Shown: positions 41,805 through 52,668, counted from the first letter of the stretch. The stretch: 64,000 bases of DNA from Bryobacterales bacterium (GCA_003164035.1 PLRS01000073.1:61479-125478); one strand, 5' to 3'. Translations and numbers: made by a program. The notes: generated by a model not told the origin, from the sequence alone.

Positions 41805-43262
41805 ATGAGCCTGACCGCACCGACCGTGGAAGAGATCAAAGCCAGGAACAAGCAACTCATCAACGATGTCCTGGAAGTCTATCCCGAAAAGACCGCTAAG
41901 AAGCGGGTCAAGCACCTCAACACCTTTGAACAGGGCAAGCCGGATTGCGGGGTTAAGTCGAATATCAAGTCCATTCCCGGCGTGATGACCATCCGTGGCT
42001 GCGCCTATGCCGGATCGAAGGGCGTGGTGTGGGGACCGATCAAGGATATGGTCCACATCAGCCACGGGCCCGTGGGCTGTGGCCAGTATTCCTGGGGGGC
42101 GCGGCGCAACTATTACATCGGGACCACCGGCGTCGACACCTTTGTCACGATGCAATTCACCTCCGATTTTCAGGAGAAAGACATCGTCTTCGGCGGCGAC
42201 AAGAAGCTCGCCAAGATCATGGACGAAATCCAGGAACTCTTCCCCCTCAACAAAGGGATAACGGTGCAATCGGAATGTCCGATTGGGCTGATTGGCGATG
42301 ATATCGAAGCGGTCTCCAGAGCCAAATCGAAAGAATACGGCAAAACCATCGTGCCGGTCCGTTGCGAAGGCTTTCGCGGCGTGTCGCAGTCGCTGGGCCA
42401 TCACCTTGCAAACGACTCGATTCGCGACTGGGTATTCGATAAGCTCAGCGGCAAGCCCGTCAAGTTCGAAAGCACGCCCTACGACGTTGCGATCATCGGC
42501 GACTACAACATCGGCGGCGACGCCTGGTCGTCCCGAATTCTGCTCGAAGAGATGGGCCTGCGCGTGATTGCTCAGTGGTCGGGAGACGGCAGCATCGCCG
42601 AGCTCGAAGCCACTCCAAGGGCCAAGCTGAATATCTTGCACTGCTACCGCTCGATGAACTATATCTCGCGTCACATGGAAGAGAAGTATGGCATTCCGTG
42701 GTGCGAGTACAACTTTTTCGGCCCCAGCAAAATCGCCGAATCGCTGCGCCGGGTGGCCGGCCATTTCGACGACAAGATCAAGGAAGGCGCCGAGCGCGTC
42801 ATCGCCAAATACCAGGCACTAATGGACGGTGTGATCGCCAAGTACCGGCCGCGCCTCGCGGGCAAGAAGGTGATGCTCTTCGTCGGTGGCCTGCGTCCGC
42901 GCCACGTCATCGGCGCGTATGAGGACCTCGGTATGGAAGTCGTCGGCACCGGTTACGAGTTCGGGCACAACGACGATTACCAGCGAACCACGCATTACGT
43001 CAAAGATGGAACCCTGATCTACGACGACGTGACCGGCTTCGAGTTCGAAAAGTTCGTGGAGAAGGTCCAGCCCGACCTGGTTGGTTCGGGGATCAAAGAG
43101 AAATATGTTTTCCAGAAGATGGGCGTGCCGTTCCGGCAGATGCATTCATGGGACTACTCCGGTCCCTACCACGGCTACGACGGCTTTGCCATCTTCGCGC
43201 GCGATATGGATATGGCGATCAATGCCCCTGTCTGGCAATTGGCTAAGGCGCCCTGGAAGTAG
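41805..43262 (+). CDS. nifD: Nitrogenase molybdenum-iron protein alpha chain NifD
   Basis: 485 residues. P-cluster ligands are Cys66 ('[12 protein letters not shown]'), Cys92 ('[10 protein letters not shown]') and Cys158 ('[11 protein letters not shown]'). FeMo-co ligands are Cys280 ('[13 protein letters not shown]') and His447 ('[16 protein letters not shown]'). The His replaces no residue seen in VnfD/AnfD, and the length fits Mo nitrogenase. It forms the catalytic heterotetramer with NifK. It begins after a spacer with two dispersed repeats. Confidence 0.99.
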   Translation: MSLTAPTVEEIKARNKQLINDVLEVYPEKTAKKRVKHLNTFEQGKPDCGVKSNIKSIPGVMTIRGCAYAGSKGVVWGPIKDMVHISHGPVGCGQYSWGARRNYYIGTTGVDTFVTMQFTSDFQEKDIVFGGDKKLAKIMDEIQELFPLNKGITVQSECPIGLIGDDIEAVSRAKSKEYGKTIVPVRCEGFRGVSQSLGHHLANDSIRDWVFDKLSGKPVKFESTPYDVAIIGDYNIGGDAWSSRILLEEMGLRVIAQWSGDGSIAELEATPRAKLNILHCYRSMNYISRHMEEKYGIPWCEYNFFGPSKIAESLRRVAGHFDDKIKEGAERVIAKYQALMDGVIAKYRPRLAGKKVMLFVGGLRPRHVIGAYEDLGMEVVGTGYEFGHNDDYQRTTHYVKDGTLIYDDVTGFEFEKFVEKVQPDLVGSGIKEKYVFQKMGVPFRQMHSWDYSGPYHGYDGFAIFARDMDMAINAPVWQLAKAPWK

Positions 43263-43303
43263 CTTCATCCGGTTCGACGAAAAACCAAGCAGAGGACTTT
43301 ACC

Positions 43304-44863
43304 ATGAGCCAGAATGCCGACCATGTACTCGACCATTTCGAGCTATTCCGCGGCCCGGAATACAAAGAGATGCTCGCCAACAAGAGGGAGAAGTTCGAGG
43401 ACCCTTGCGCGGCGGCGGAGATCGAACGGGTACGGGAGTGGACCAAGACTCCGGAATACCGCGAGAAAAACTTCGGCCGCGAGGCGCTGACCATCAACCC
43501 GGCCAAGGCGTGCCAGCCGCTGGGAGCTGTTTTCGCGGCCGTCGGCTTCGAAGGCACGCTGCCGTTTGTGCACGGTTCGCAGGGGTGCGTGGCTTACTAT
43601 CGCAGCCATTTCTCGCGGCATTTCAAGGAGCCCACTTCGTGCGTGTCTTCGTCGATGACCGAGGACGCCGCCGTCTTCGGCGGGCTCAATAACATGGTCG
43701 ACGGGCTGGCCAACGCCTATACGCTATATAAACCCAAGATGATCTCAGTCTCCACCACATGTATGGCCGAAGTGATTGGCGACGACTTGAACGCCTTCAT
43801 CAAGGGCGCCAAAGAGAAGGGTTCGGTGCCGGCGGAATTCGACGTGCCTTTCGCCCACACTCCGGCCTTCGTGGGCAGCCACATCACCGGCTACGACAAC
43901 GTCATGAAGGGCATTGTCGAGCACTTCTGGGATGGCAAAGCGGGCACCGCTCCCAGGCTGGAGCGCGTCCCCAACGAAAAGATCAACTTCATTGGCGGCT
44001 TCGACGGCTATACGGTGGGCAACCTTCGCGAGGTGAAGCGTCTGCTTGGCCTGATGGGAGTGGAGCACACCATCCTGGCCGACAACAGCGACACCTGGGA
44101 CACTCCCACCGACGGTGAATTCCGCATGTACGACGGCGGCACCACGCTCGAAGACGCGGCTAACGCGGTGCATGCCAAAGGCACCATCTCGATGCAGGAA
44201 TTCTGCACCGAGAAGACTCTGGCGTACATCGCCGGCAAAGGCCACCAGGTAGCGGCGTTCAATCATCCGATCGGCGTCGCCGCAACCGACAAGTTCCTGA
44301 TGGAGATTTCGCGCATCACGGGTAAATCGATTCCCGAAGCCATAACCAAAGAGCGCGGCCGCCTGGTAGATGCCATCGGCGATTCCAGCGCCCACATCCA
44401 CGGCAAGAAGTTCGCCCTCTACGGCGATCCGGATCTGACTCTGGGCCTGGCTGGCTTCCTGATGGAACTGGGCGCGGAACCGGTGCACATTCTCTCCACC
44501 AACGGCGGCAAGGCCTGGGCGGAGCGCGTCAAGGCGCTGCTCGAGAGTTCTCCCTTCGGCAGGAATTGCCACGCTTACCCGGGTAAGGACCTGTGGCACA
44601 TGCGCTCGCTGCTGTTCACCGAACCGGTGGACTTCTTGATTGGCAACACACACGGCAAGTACCTGGAACGCGACACGGGCACACCGCTGATCCGCATCGG
44701 GTTCCCGATCTTCGACCGCCATCACCACCACCGGTACCCGGTTTGGGGTTACCAGGGCGGAATGAACGTGTTGGTGTGGATCCTCGACAAGATCTTCGAC
44801 GAGATCGACCGAAACACGAACGTGGCCGGTAAGAACGATTTCAGCTTCGACATCATTCGCTGA
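43304..44863 (+). CDS. nifK: Nitrogenase molybdenum-iron protein beta chain NifK
   Basis: 519 residues from ATG 43304. '[20 protein letters not shown]', '[21 protein letters not shown]' and '[19 protein letters not shown]' carry the three beta-chain P-cluster cysteines, with the conserved '[16 protein letters not shown]' serine ligand region. The C-terminal '[22 protein letters not shown]' is typical. It is the partner of NifD, 41 bases downstream of it. Confidence 0.99.
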   Translation: MSQNADHVLDHFELFRGPEYKEMLANKREKFEDPCAAAEIERVREWTKTPEYREKNFGREALTINPAKACQPLGAVFAAVGFEGTLPFVHGSQGCVAYYRSHFSRHFKEPTSCVSSSMTEDAAVFGGLNNMVDGLANAYTLYKPKMISVSTTCMAEVIGDDLNAFIKGAKEKGSVPAEFDVPFAHTPAFVGSHITGYDNVMKGIVEHFWDGKAGTAPRLERVPNEKINFIGGFDGYTVGNLREVKRLLGLMGVEHTILADNSDTWDTPTDGEFRMYDGGTTLEDAANAVHAKGTISMQEFCTEKTLAYIAGKGHQVAAFNHPIGVAATDKFLMEISRITGKSIPEAITKERGRLVDAIGDSSAHIHGKKFALYGDPDLTLGLAGFLMELGAEPVHILSTNGGKAWAERVKALLESSPFGRNCHAYPGKDLWHMRSLLFTEPVDFLIGNTHGKYLERDTGTPLIRIGFPIFDRHHHHRYPVWGYQGGMNVLVWILDKIFDEIDRNTNVAGKNDFSFDIIR

Positions 44864-44870
44864 GGCGTCC

Positions 44871-46286
44871 ATGAGCCTTTCGAACAAAATCCAGGATGTC
44901 TTCAACGAACCCGGTTGCGGCAAGAACCAGGGAAAGCAGGAGAAGGAACGCAAGAAAGGCTGCACCAAACAGTTGCAACCGGGCGCGGCGGCGGGCGGCT
45001 GCGCCTTCGACGGCGCCAAAATCGCGCTGCAGCCCATCACCGACGTGGCCCACCTGGTGCACGGTCCCATCGCCTGCGAAGGCCATTCCTGGGATAACCG
45101 CGGGACCAAATCCTCGGGCTCACGCCTGTACCGCACGGGCTTTACCACCGACATCAACGAACACGATGTCGTGTTCGGGGGCGAGAAACATCTCTACAGG
45201 GCAATCAAAGAAATCATTGAAAAGTACAATCCTCCGGCGGTCTTCGTTTACCAGACCTGTGTCCCGGCCATGATCGGGGACGATATCGAATCGGTATGCA
45301 GAGCCGCCTCGCAAAAGTTCGGCAAACCCGTGATCCCGGTCAATTCGCCGGGGTTCGTCGGCGCGAAGAATCTGGGCAACAAGCTGGCCGGCGAAGCGAT
45401 TCTGGATCACGTGATCGGAACCGAGGAGCCCGAATACACCACCCCCTATGACATCAATATCATCGGAGAGTACAACCTCTCAGGCGAGTTATGGCAGGTC
45501 AAGCCGCTGCTGGACGAGCTCGGCATCCGGATTCTGGCCTGCATTTCAGGCGATGCCCGTTATCGCGAGGTGGCCAGTTCGCACCGCGCCCGCGCCGCCA
45601 TGATGGTATGTTCCAAGGCCATGATCAACATCGCCCGAAAAATGGAGGAGCGCTACGGCATTCCCTTCTTCGAAGGCTCGTTCTACGGCGTCGGCGATAT
45701 GAGCGATTCGTTGCGGCAGATTGCCAGGCTGTTAGTAAGTCGCGGCGCTCCCGAGGAACTGGTCGCGCGGACCGAAGCTGTGGTTGCACGCGAAGAGGCC
45801 CGCGCCTGGCAACGGCTCGAGCCCTACAAAGCGCGCCTCGAGGGGAAGAGGGTGCTGCTCATCACCGGCGGCGTCAAATCCTGGTCGGTGGTCGCGGCGC
45901 TCCAGGAAGTGGGACTCGAGATTGTTGGCACCAGCGTCAAGAAATCGACCAAGGAAGATAAGGAACGCATTAAGGAAATCATGGGCGACGATGCCCACAT
46001 GATCGACGATATGACGCCACGCGAGATGTACAAAGTACTCAAGGAAGCGCGGGCCGACATTATGCTTTCCGGCGGACGCACGCAGTTCGTCGCCCTAAAG
46101 GCGAAGATGCCGTGGTTGGACATCAACCAGGAGCGCCACCACGCCTATGCCGGGTACGAGGGCATGGTCGAACTGGTCGGCGAGATCGACAAATCGCTTT
46201 CGAACCCCGTTTGGGAGCAGGTGCGCCGCCCGGCCCCGTGGGAACGGGCTGCACAGGACGCGGCTGGAATGATACGGGCCGCATAG
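44871..46286 (+). CDS. nifE: FeMo-co scaffold protein NifE
   Basis: 471 residues from ATG 44871, seven bases after nifK. It is homologous to NifD: '[21 protein letters not shown]', '[15 protein letters not shown]', '[17 protein letters not shown]', '[19 protein letters not shown]' and '[18 protein letters not shown]'. A Lys-rich N-terminus with '[19 protein letters not shown]' is characteristic of NifE. With NifN it converts NifB-co to FeMo-co. Confidence 0.98.
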   Translation: MSLSNKIQDVFNEPGCGKNQGKQEKERKKGCTKQLQPGAAAGGCAFDGAKIALQPITDVAHLVHGPIACEGHSWDNRGTKSSGSRLYRTGFTTDINEHDVVFGGEKHLYRAIKEIIEKYNPPAVFVYQTCVPAMIGDDIESVCRAASQKFGKPVIPVNSPGFVGAKNLGNKLAGEAILDHVIGTEEPEYTTPYDINIIGEYNLSGELWQVKPLLDELGIRILACISGDARYREVASSHRARAAMMVCSKAMINIARKMEERYGIPFFEGSFYGVGDMSDSLRQIARLLVSRGAPEELVARTEAVVAREEARAWQRLEPYKARLEGKRVLLITGGVKSWSVVAALQEVGLEIVGTSVKKSTKEDKERIKEIMGDDAHMIDDMTPREMYKVLKEARADIMLSGGRTQFVALKAKMPWLDINQERHHAYAGYEGMVELVGEIDKSLSNPVWEQVRRPAPWERAAQDAAGMIRAA

Positions 46287-46294
46287 GTTTCTCC

Positions 46295-47665
46295 ATGGCC
46301 AAGGTACTCACATCCCGAAAAGCTTGCACCGTGAACCCGCTGAAGATGAGCCAGCCGATGGGCGGCGCCCTTGCGTTCATGGGAGTGAATGGCTGCATGC
46401 CGCTATTGCACGGATCGCAAGGCTGCACTTCGTTCGGGCTGGTGCTGTTCGTCCGCCACTTCCGCGAAGCCATTCCCCTGCAGACCACCGCCATGAGCGA
46501 AGTCGCCACCGTGCTGGGCGGCCTGGAAAATGTCGAGCGGGCCGTGATCAATATCGCCAACCGGGCCAAGCCTGAGATCATCGGGATTTGTTCCACCGGC
46601 GTCACCGAAACCAAAGGCGACGACGTGGACGGCTTCATTCGGCTGATCCGCGCCCGACACCCGGAACTGGACCACGTGGCGATGGTTTCTGTTTCGACGC
46701 CGGACTTCACGGGCGCCTTTCAGGACGGCTGGTCCAAAACCGTGGACCGGATGGTGGAGGCGTTCGTCGAGCCACCCGCGGAAGGCGTCTTGCGCACCCG
46801 GAAGATAAACGTCCTTCCCGGCTGTCACCTCACGCCAGGCGATCTGGAGGAATTGCGCGATGTGATCGAGGCGTTTGGTCTCGAGCCGCACTTTCTCCCC
46901 GATCTTTCCGGCTCTTTGGACGGCCATATTCCCGACGAGTTCACCCCCACCACGCTGGGCGGCATCGGCCTGGTCGAGATCCGCGCTATGGGTTCGGCGC
47001 TGGCGACCGTTGCCATCGGCGAGCAGATGCGCGGCGCCGCCATCACCCTGGAGCATAAAACCGGAGTGCCGTACGTGGTATTCGATCGGCTCACCGGTCT
47101 GGCGCCCAACGACGATCTGATGGCGCACCTGTCACGCATGAGCGGCATGCCCGTTCCCAGCAAATACCGCCGGCAGCGGAGCCAACTCGTGGATGCCATG
47201 CTCGACGGCCATTTCTTTTTCGGGGGCAAGAAAATTGCCATTGGGGCCGAACCGGACCTGCTGTGGAGCATGGCGAGCTGCCTTACGGAGATGGGCAGCC
47301 ACGTTACCGCCGCAGTGACGACGACCGCGTCCCCGGTGCTCGAACGGCTGCCGGTGGACGAGGTTCTGATCGGGGACCTGGAGGATTTGGAAGATCGCGC
47401 CGCCACCGCCGACCTGCTGGTGACCCATTCGCACGGCCGGCAAGCGGCCGAGCGACTCAAGATTCCGTTTTACCGCCTGGGCCTGCCGACGTTCGATCGG
47501 CTCGGCGCGGCGCACCTGGTAACCGTGGGCTATCGCGGCACCCGCGACCTTATTTTCAGCATTGGCAACCTCTTCATGGGCGATGCCCACGAGCCCGATC
47601 CGGACACCTGGCGGTATTGCGCACCCCAGCCGGAACAGTTGGTTCAATTGAACGGAGGAGTATGA
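46295..47665 (+). CDS. nifN: FeMo-co scaffold protein NifN
   Basis: 456 residues. ATG 46295 (nine bases after nifE) yields the family start 'KVLTSRKACTVNPLKMSQPM'; longer in-frame sequence upstream lies inside nifE and is not used. 'GCMPLLHGSQGCTSFGLVLFV' and 'GICSTGVTETKGDDVDGFI' are NifN motifs. It is the partner of NifE. Its stop overlaps nifX by ATGA. Confidence 0.98.
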   Translation: MAKVLTSRKACTVNPLKMSQPMGGALAFMGVNGCMPLLHGSQGCTSFGLVLFVRHFREAIPLQTTAMSEVATVLGGLENVERAVINIANRAKPEIIGICSTGVTETKGDDVDGFIRLIRARHPELDHVAMVSVSTPDFTGAFQDGWSKTVDRMVEAFVEPPAEGVLRTRKINVLPGCHLTPGDLEELRDVIEAFGLEPHFLPDLSGSLDGHIPDEFTPTTLGGIGLVEIRAMGSALATVAIGEQMRGAAITLEHKTGVPYVVFDRLTGLAPNDDLMAHLSRMSGMPVPSKYRRQRSQLVDAMLDGHFFFGGKKIAIGAEPDLLWSMASCLTEMGSHVTAAVTTTASPVLERLPVDEVLIGDLEDLEDRAATADLLVTHSHGRQAAERLKIPFYRLGLPTFDRLGAAHLVTVGYRGTRDLIFSIGNLFMGDAHEPDPDTWRYCAPQPEQLVQLNGGV

Positions 47666-48072
47666 AAATTGCATTCGCCACCCAGGATCTGAAGCGCGTC
47701 GACGCTCATTTCGGTTGGGCCAAAAACATCGCCATTTACGACGTTTCACCGAACGGGCACCACTTCGTGGAGCTCTTCGAGTTCGGCGGCGATCTGGAGG
47801 AAGATGGCAACGAGGATAAGCTGGCGCCCAAGCTGGATGCCATCCATGACTGCGCCATTCTGTATGTCGCCGCCATCGGCGGGTCCGGCGCCGCTCGCGT
47901 GGTGGCGAAGAACATCCATCCCATGAAGGTAGACCAGCCCGAGGAGATCGACGGCATCCTCGTCCGGCTGGAGGCGGTTTTGAAAGGCACTCCGCCGCCC
48001 TGGCTGCGCAAGGCGCTCAACAAGGGCAAGGAGCGAAATCTGAATTTCGAAGACGAGGTGAAAAATGGCTGA
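47662..48072 (+). CDS. nifX: NifX, FeMo-co/NifB-co carrier
   Basis: 136 residues from ATG 47662, which overlaps the nifN stop and has 'CGGAGGAG' just upstream. '[20 protein letters not shown]', '[22 protein letters not shown]' and a basic tail '[14 protein letters not shown]' identify NifX, which carries NifB-co and the VK-cluster between NifB, NifEN and NifDK. It overlaps the next gene by 8 bases. Confidence 0.96.
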   Translation: MKIAFATQDLKRVDAHFGWAKNIAIYDVSPNGHHFVELFEFGGDLEEDGNEDKLAPKLDAIHDCAILYVAAIGGSGAARVVAKNIHPMKVDQPEEIDGILVRLEAVLKGTPPPWLRKALNKGKERNLNFEDEVKNG

Positions 48073-48529
48073 AACTCTGGCGGCGGCCACTCCGGCGGTG
48101 GAGATGGTCTTTATCAAGGAGCTGATCAAACAATGGCGCGCGCAGGATGCGCACGGCGCCTGGGACGGGAAGAGCGACCTGGACCTGATCGCGCCCTACA
48201 TCGTGACCAAGGAGATGCGCCGCCAGATGCCCGTCATGGGCGATCCCGACCCGGAGACCCTGTGGCGCGTGGAACTCTTTTACAATGCCGTCGGCCTTGC
48301 CATCGAGCGCTCTACCGGCATCATGGTCGCGCCCATGATGAAGATGCATCATGAGGGTTTCGGCCGCATGATCCTCACCGCCGGACGTCTGATCGTCGCC
48401 AATAAGTATCTTCGCGACGTACACCGCTTCGGTTTTGACAGTCTGGAAAAGCTGGCGGAAGAGGGCGCCAAGCTCATCGCGGCGGGCACGGAGATGATTG
48501 AGAAATACCCCGAAGTGGCCCGGCTGTAG
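48065..48529 (+). CDS. NifX-associated nitrogen fixation protein (DUF269)
   Basis: 154 residues from ATG 48065. '[23 protein letters not shown]', '[23 protein letters not shown]', '[17 protein letters not shown]' and '[29 protein letters not shown]' are the DUF269 signature of the gene that follows nifX in many diazotrophs. The precise function is unknown; it is translationally coupled to nifX. Confidence 0.95.
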   Translation: MAETLAAATPAVEMVFIKELIKQWRAQDAHGAWDGKSDLDLIAPYIVTKEMRRQMPVMGDPDPETLWRVELFYNAVGLAIERSTGIMVAPMMKMHHEGFGRMILTAGRLIVANKYLRDVHRFGFDSLEKLAEEGAKLIAAGTEMIEKYPEVARL

Positions 48530-48538
48530 GCGAACTCT

Positions 48539-48832
48539 ATGCAAGCTACCTTAACCACTTTTACCCGCGATGGCCGCGCCTGGCAGCCGTCGTACCTGCT
48601 CGAAATCAATCCGGCGCTCTGCATCGGTTGCGGCCGCTGCTTCAAGGTTTGTGGCCAGCGCGTGATGGAGCTGAAGGGCATCGACGAAGACGGCAATCTG
48701 GTGGAACTGGGCGACGACGATGTGGAGATCGAGCGCAAGATCATGACCCTGGTGGACGCGGGCGCCTGCATCGGCTGCGCCGCTTGCGCGCGCGCCTGCC
48801 CCAAGGATTGCCAGACGCACGGATTCGCCTGA
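48539..48832 (+). CDS. fdxB: Nif-specific ferredoxin III (FdxB)
   Basis: 97 residues from ATG 48539. The two 4Fe-4S motifs are 'CIGCGRCFKVCGQ' and 'CIGCAACARACPKDC', separated by a long insert with 'IDEDGNLVELGDDD', as in the nif-specific ferredoxin III family. A probable electron carrier in nitrogenase electron supply or cofactor assembly. It lies 9 bases after the DUF269 gene. Confidence 0.96.
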   Translation: MQATLTTFTRDGRAWQPSYLLEINPALCIGCGRCFKVCGQRVMELKGIDEDGNLVELGDDDVEIERKIMTLVDAGACIGCAACARACPKDCQTHGFA

Positions 48833-48845
48833 GCCGGGAGATTCC

Positions 48846-49586
48846 ATGGAAAAGCACGCCATTTACGACTGGTTGATCGGCGCGCCTACCGGCCCTTCGT
48901 GTGACGCCGGCGACGCTCACGTGGTGGCTTCCATCATCGCCATGGCGGCGCACGAAGCCAATGCCGGCCGCGCCCTGACGCAGGGTCTCGGAATCGCGGG
49001 CGCCGAACTGCGCCACTTGATTTCCGCCCTCTTCCCTCACGCCCTGCCCCTGCTGGAACGATTCGGTCTGGATGCCAATGTCTCCATTGCGGAGGACGAA
49101 GGCTGCTTGCGGGAGCTGCTGACCCGGTGTAGCAACGGCGGAACCTGGCTGGAACTGCGGCTCGCGAAACTGATCGCCCGCCGCTCCATGCGCCCCAACC
49201 ACCTCTGGCAGGACCTTGGCCTTCGCAACCGCCGCGAGCTCTCCGCTTTGATGGCGCGCCATTTCGCGCCCCTCGCCGCGCGCAACAACCAGGACATGAA
49301 GTGGAAGAAGTTCTTCTTTCGTATGATCTGCCGCGACGAAGGCTTCCGCCTCTGCGCCGCCCCCAGTTGCTCGGAATGCGACGATTTCGCCGTCTGCTTC
49401 GGCGACGAATCCGGAGAAAGCCTGCTCGCCCGGATCCGCCACGACGGCGAGCCGCCCGTCACGATCGGAGCAGGATCGGTGTGGGATGGGCGCGGCATGG
49501 CGCCCGGCAACAAGCGCCCGCGCGCCGGCGCTACAGCGGCTTGGGCTGGGGCGGGGGAAGTTCGCGGGCCTCAACGGTGTGAGTGA
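48846..49586 (+). CDS. nifQ: Molybdenum donor protein NifQ
   Basis: 246 residues from ATG 48846. The cluster motif is complete: 'RLCAAPSCSECDDFAVCFG' gives C-X4-C-X2-C-X5-C, near residues 175-190. The upstream 'NNQDMKWKKFFFRMICRDEGF' is also typical. NifQ carries a [Mo-Fe-S] cluster and gives Mo to NifEN/NifH. About 40 residues after 'GSVWDGRGM' form a low-complexity tail beyond the usual end. The last 56 bases overlap the 3' end of the convergent CDGSH gene. Confidence 0.95.
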   Translation: MEKHAIYDWLIGAPTGPSCDAGDAHVVASIIAMAAHEANAGRALTQGLGIAGAELRHLISALFPHALPLLERFGLDANVSIAEDEGCLRELLTRCSNGGTWLELRLAKLIARRSMRPNHLWQDLGLRNRRELSALMARHFAPLAARNNQDMKWKKFFFRMICRDEGFRLCAAPSCSECDDFAVCFGDESGESLLARIRHDGEPPVTIGAGSVWDGRGMAPGNKRPRAGATAAWAGAGEVRGPQRCE

Positions 49587-49764
49587 AACCGCAAGCGCGG
49601 TGGGCGCCATCGCAGAAGGGCTTATTGGCGGACTGGCCACACCGGCACAGGGAGATCGCGGTGCGGCCGGCAAGGCCGAAGGTCTTGCCGCTGGGATCTT
49701 GAATCTCAAATTCGCCTTCGATGCGAATCGGGCCGTTGTGAACGACGGTAACTTTGGTAGCCAT
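49531..49764 (-). CDS. CDGSH iron-sulfur domain protein
   Basis: 77 residues from ATG 49764. The motif 'CRCGQSANKPFCDGAH' gives the C-X-C-X8-C-X3-H ligands of a [2Fe-2S] CDGSH cluster. It is preceded by 'GPIRIEGEFEIQDPSGKTFGL', the short beta region of bacterial CDGSH proteins. A redox or cluster-transfer role is possible. Convergent overlap with nifQ and lack of a sigma-54 site upstream suggest it is not part of the nif transcript. Confidence 0.92.
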   Translation of the reverse strand: MATKVTVVHNGPIRIEGEFEIQDPSGKTFGLAGRTAISLCRCGQSANKPFCDGAHRACGFTHTVEARELPPPQPKPL

Positions 49765-50087
49765 ATAAGTAGAGAAGCGGTTAGACCTTATTGTAGCCGC
49801 CCGGACTCGAGGCGAGGGTGCGATTCCGCACCTTGAGTGTGCGGCCCAGGTGGATTTCCCGGCGGCCACAAGAAACGCCGGTTCCACGAACCTGCGCAGG
49901 ATGCGATCCCTGTTCCAATGCCGACTCCGTTGTGTGCGTTTTATCACCCTGACTGGCTCCCATTTCGGAACTTTTCGACTTGGGATGGGTAATGTAGAGA
50001 CAGCGGGGATGAGTGAAGTTAGTCGGAATGCAGTAATGCCGAGTAACTGGTAAGCCGAAGGCCAACTGAACTTGAGGAGGCAGAATG
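49765..50087. other. Spacer with divergent promoters, nothing further recognised
   Basis: About 320 bases between the CDGSH gene and the Spy/CpxP-like gene. I searched for -24/-12 promoters, NifA sites and the dispersed repeats and saw none. Short open frames here lack ribosome sites. It ends with the strong 'GAGGAGG' ribosome site of the next gene. Confidence 0.5.
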
Positions 50088-50567
50088 ATGGAACGACGGA
50101 TGTTCGTAGCACTTCCCGGGCTCGCCGCGCTCGCCGCCAGCCAGGCAATCGGCCAAACGGATACGTTGAGCACCGAAACCGGAACACACTTATCGAGGAA
50201 GGTGCTGGTCAAGCACAGCGGCTCGAAGGGCGCTTACCGGATCCCCAAGAACGCGGCTAAGCAAGCGCAATATGTGGGCACTCTGACCGCATTGTTGTCG
50301 CTCACCTCCGCGCAGCAGCAGCAGGCTGCGGCCATCTACAGCAATGCCGCCACGGCGCGCACCTCGGTGACCACCAGTTTAAAAGCGGCGCGCAAGGCAC
50401 TTCGCGACGCGGTGGAGAACAACGATAGCGGCGGGATCGCGCAGGCCTCTACAACCCTGGGTACCTTGACGGGCCAGTATATCTCAAACGGCGCGATTGC
50501 CAACGCGGCGGTCTTTCAGCTTCTCACGCCGGACCAGCAATCGACTCTCTCCAGGTTCCAATTCTAA
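50088..50567 (+). CDS. Exported Spy/CpxP-like (LTXXQ) protein
   Basis: 159 residues. ATG 50088 is seven bases after AGGAGG; ATG 50085 is also in frame. A signal peptide, 'MFVALPGLAALAASQAIGQ', precedes a helical domain with two LTxxQ-type motifs, 'LLSLTSAQQQQAAAIYSNA' and 'LLTPDQQSTLSRF'. This pattern is that of Spy/CpxP periplasmic chaperone-like proteins, which respond to envelope stress. The match is by motif and helical pattern only. Confidence 0.75.
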   Translation: MERRMFVALPGLAALAASQAIGQTDTLSTETGTHLSRKVLVKHSGSKGAYRIPKNAAKQAQYVGTLTALLSLTSAQQQQAAAIYSNAATARTSVTTSLKAARKALRDAVENNDSGGIAQASTTLGTLTGQYISNGAIANAAVFQLLTPDQQSTLSRFQF

Positions 50568-50702
50568 GGCGAAGCGGGCTGCGATCGTGCGGCTGTGAGC
50601 CGGGCCGCGAGCAATTTCGACGTGCGACAGCGCGTCGAGGCGGTGGTGTGCGCCAGGCCGCTTGTTACTTGCGAGCGATCGGCTAGGGGACAGGTACTTC
50701 TT

Positions 50703-52664
50703 ATGTCCGTCAATATTCATGCAATGTTCCGGGTTGTGGGGTACTTGATGGTTGTGCCGGCGGCCCTGGCGCAAACGGAGGCGATTCCGTTTCTTAACGA
50801 TTCCGTGGTGCAACAGATCCATCTGACGGTAGGTGCGAGCGACTGGGCGTCTCTGCTTGCAAACTATGAGGCCGACACTTACTATCCGGCGACGTTCACC
50901 TGGAACGGTATCCTGGAAGAGGTGGGAATCCGCCAGCACGGCGATGCGAGCCGGAGTGGCGTAAAGCCCAACCTCGACATCGATTTCGCCTATTACTCCA
51001 AGAAACAAACGTTTCTGGGACTGCCGTTCATCCTTTTGAAAGCGAATAACGAAGACCCTTCCAATCTACACGAGTGGCTGTCGATGAAGTTATTCCGCAT
51101 GATGGGCTTGCCGGCGCCGCGGGAGGCCCCCGCGCAGCTTTACGTCAACGGCCAGTATTTCGGCTTTTACATGATTGTGGAGCACGAAGACGCCACCTTC
51201 CTCGAGAGAAACCTGGGAGAGAGCGGAGGATATCTTTACGAATGGCAGTTCGCGAACAATTATGATTTCGAAAATCTCGGGACCGACCCGTCCTTGTACG
51301 CGCAGTATCTCAAGTTGAAGTCGAACCAGACGGCTGCCGATCTGCAGACGTTTTCGAACCTGGTGCAGACGATCAACGAGCCATCGAGCGCGACGTTTAC
51401 GGACGCGGACTTCATCGCCGCGCTGTCCGAATACATCGACCCGAAGTCGTTTCTGACTTACGCGGCGACCGAGAACGTATTGGCCGAGGCGGACGCCCTG
51501 GTGGGCGGCATTGTCGGCATGAATAACTTCTATTTCTATCAATACCAGGGCAGCACGTTTTACCAGTTGATTCCCTGGGATAAGGATATGACGTTTTCGA
51601 TCTGGAGCCGGGACATCATGACCGGCTTCACCCTGCCTCCGAACATCAATGTTCTGGCGCAGCGCCTGATAGGCATTCCGGAATACCTGAATTTTTACCT
51701 CGGCCAGGTTTTCAAGGCGGCCAACCTGCTGGGTGGTACCGGCGGCTGGGCGGATACGAAGGTCACATCCGAATATGCGGTGATCGACGGCGCGGCATCC
51801 AACGATCCGAACAAGCAGTGCTTTGCGGGAGGTGGATTATATTCCTGCGGCACGGCGGATTTCCAGAATGGCATCCAGTGGATGCAAACATTCCTGGCGG
51901 AACGCTCCGCCTTCGTTCTGTCGGAGCTACAGACCTACCAGTTTGGGCCGTTGGCCGACGATCCGCAGATCTCTAGCGCGGCGATGGCCGCGCCGAGCGA
52001 CCCGCTGGGACCGGCGCCGGCGCTCACCCTGCCGCAGGGGTGGGCCGCCCCCGGCGCCCTGGTGAATGTCCTGGGCGCGAACCTGGGACAGACGTCGCAG
52101 TCCTCGGGCGGCCCGCTGCCACGCTCGCTGGCGAATACCTATGTAGCGGTGGATGGCGTACGGGCGCCGCTGGCGACGACGTCGGCGGGGCAGATCGAGA
52201 TCCAGATACCGGGAGACATTCCGGCGGGCAACGCAAGCATCGTGGTTTCGGTGGGCGGCGAGATGAGCAACACGTTTGTCGTTAACCTGACGGTCACTCT
52301 ATCGGCGATTCTGGCGGTTACCCACCAAGCGGATGGCTCGGCGGTCAGCGCCTCCGATCCGGCCGTTGCGGGTGAGACATTAGTCGTGTACATGGCCGGT
52401 TTGGGCGCAGCGACTCCGGACTTGAGCCTTGGAGCGGCGGCACCGGCAAGTCCGGCAATCTCGACGGTGATTACACCGCTGGCGACCTTGGCGGGCAACC
52501 CGTTGACGGTCGGGTTTTCGGGGCTGGCGCCGGGATTTATCGGGCTATACCAGGTGACGGTAGCCCTGCCTGCCACGCTGCCGCCGGGCGGCGCCGCAAA
52601 CTTGACCATGATCGCCACCGGCTCGGCGGCGGCGTCCACGCCGATTGCGCTCGCGACTCAATAG
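50703..52664 (+). CDS. CotH-kinase-family protein with Solibacter-type C-terminal domain (TIGR03437)
   Basis: 653 residues from ATG 50703, giving a signal peptide ending 'PAALAQ'. The CotH fold spans about residues 30-420: 'VGIRQHGDASRSGVKPNLDIDF', 'LHEWLSMKLFRMMGLPAPREAPA', 'YVNGQYFGFYMIVEHED' and 'FYQLIPWDKDMTFSI', where the 'WDxD' is the metal-binding kinase motif. From about 430 the TIGR03437 Ig-like domain follows ('APGALVNVLGANLG', 'VRAPLATTSAGQIEIQIPGD', 'GLAPGFIGLYQVTVALP'). It is probably a secreted or surface protein kinase-like enzyme. Confidence 0.88.
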   Translation: MSVNIHAMFRVVGYLMVVPAALAQTEAIPFLNDSVVQQIHLTVGASDWASLLANYEADTYYPATFTWNGILEEVGIRQHGDASRSGVKPNLDIDFAYYSKKQTFLGLPFILLKANNEDPSNLHEWLSMKLFRMMGLPAPREAPAQLYVNGQYFGFYMIVEHEDATFLERNLGESGGYLYEWQFANNYDFENLGTDPSLYAQYLKLKSNQTAADLQTFSNLVQTINEPSSATFTDADFIAALSEYIDPKSFLTYAATENVLAEADALVGGIVGMNNFYFYQYQGSTFYQLIPWDKDMTFSIWSRDIMTGFTLPPNINVLAQRLIGIPEYLNFYLGQVFKAANLLGGTGGWADTKVTSEYAVIDGAASNDPNKQCFAGGGLYSCGTADFQNGIQWMQTFLAERSAFVLSELQTYQFGPLADDPQISSAAMAAPSDPLGPAPALTLPQGWAAPGALVNVLGANLGQTSQSSGGPLPRSLANTYVAVDGVRAPLATTSAGQIEIQIPGDIPAGNASIVVSVGGEMSNTFVVNLTVTLSAILAVTHQADGSAVSASDPAVAGETLVVYMAGLGAATPDLSLGAAAPASPAISTVITPLATLAGNPLTVGFSGLAPGFIGLYQVTVALPATLPPGGAANLTMIATGSAAASTPIALATQ

Positions 52665-52668
52665 GGAA

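Noticed and set aside
46112..46294. N-terminal extension of NifN
   Set aside because: It lies inside nifE in another frame and is Arg/Gly-rich. ATG 46295 gives the family N-terminus.
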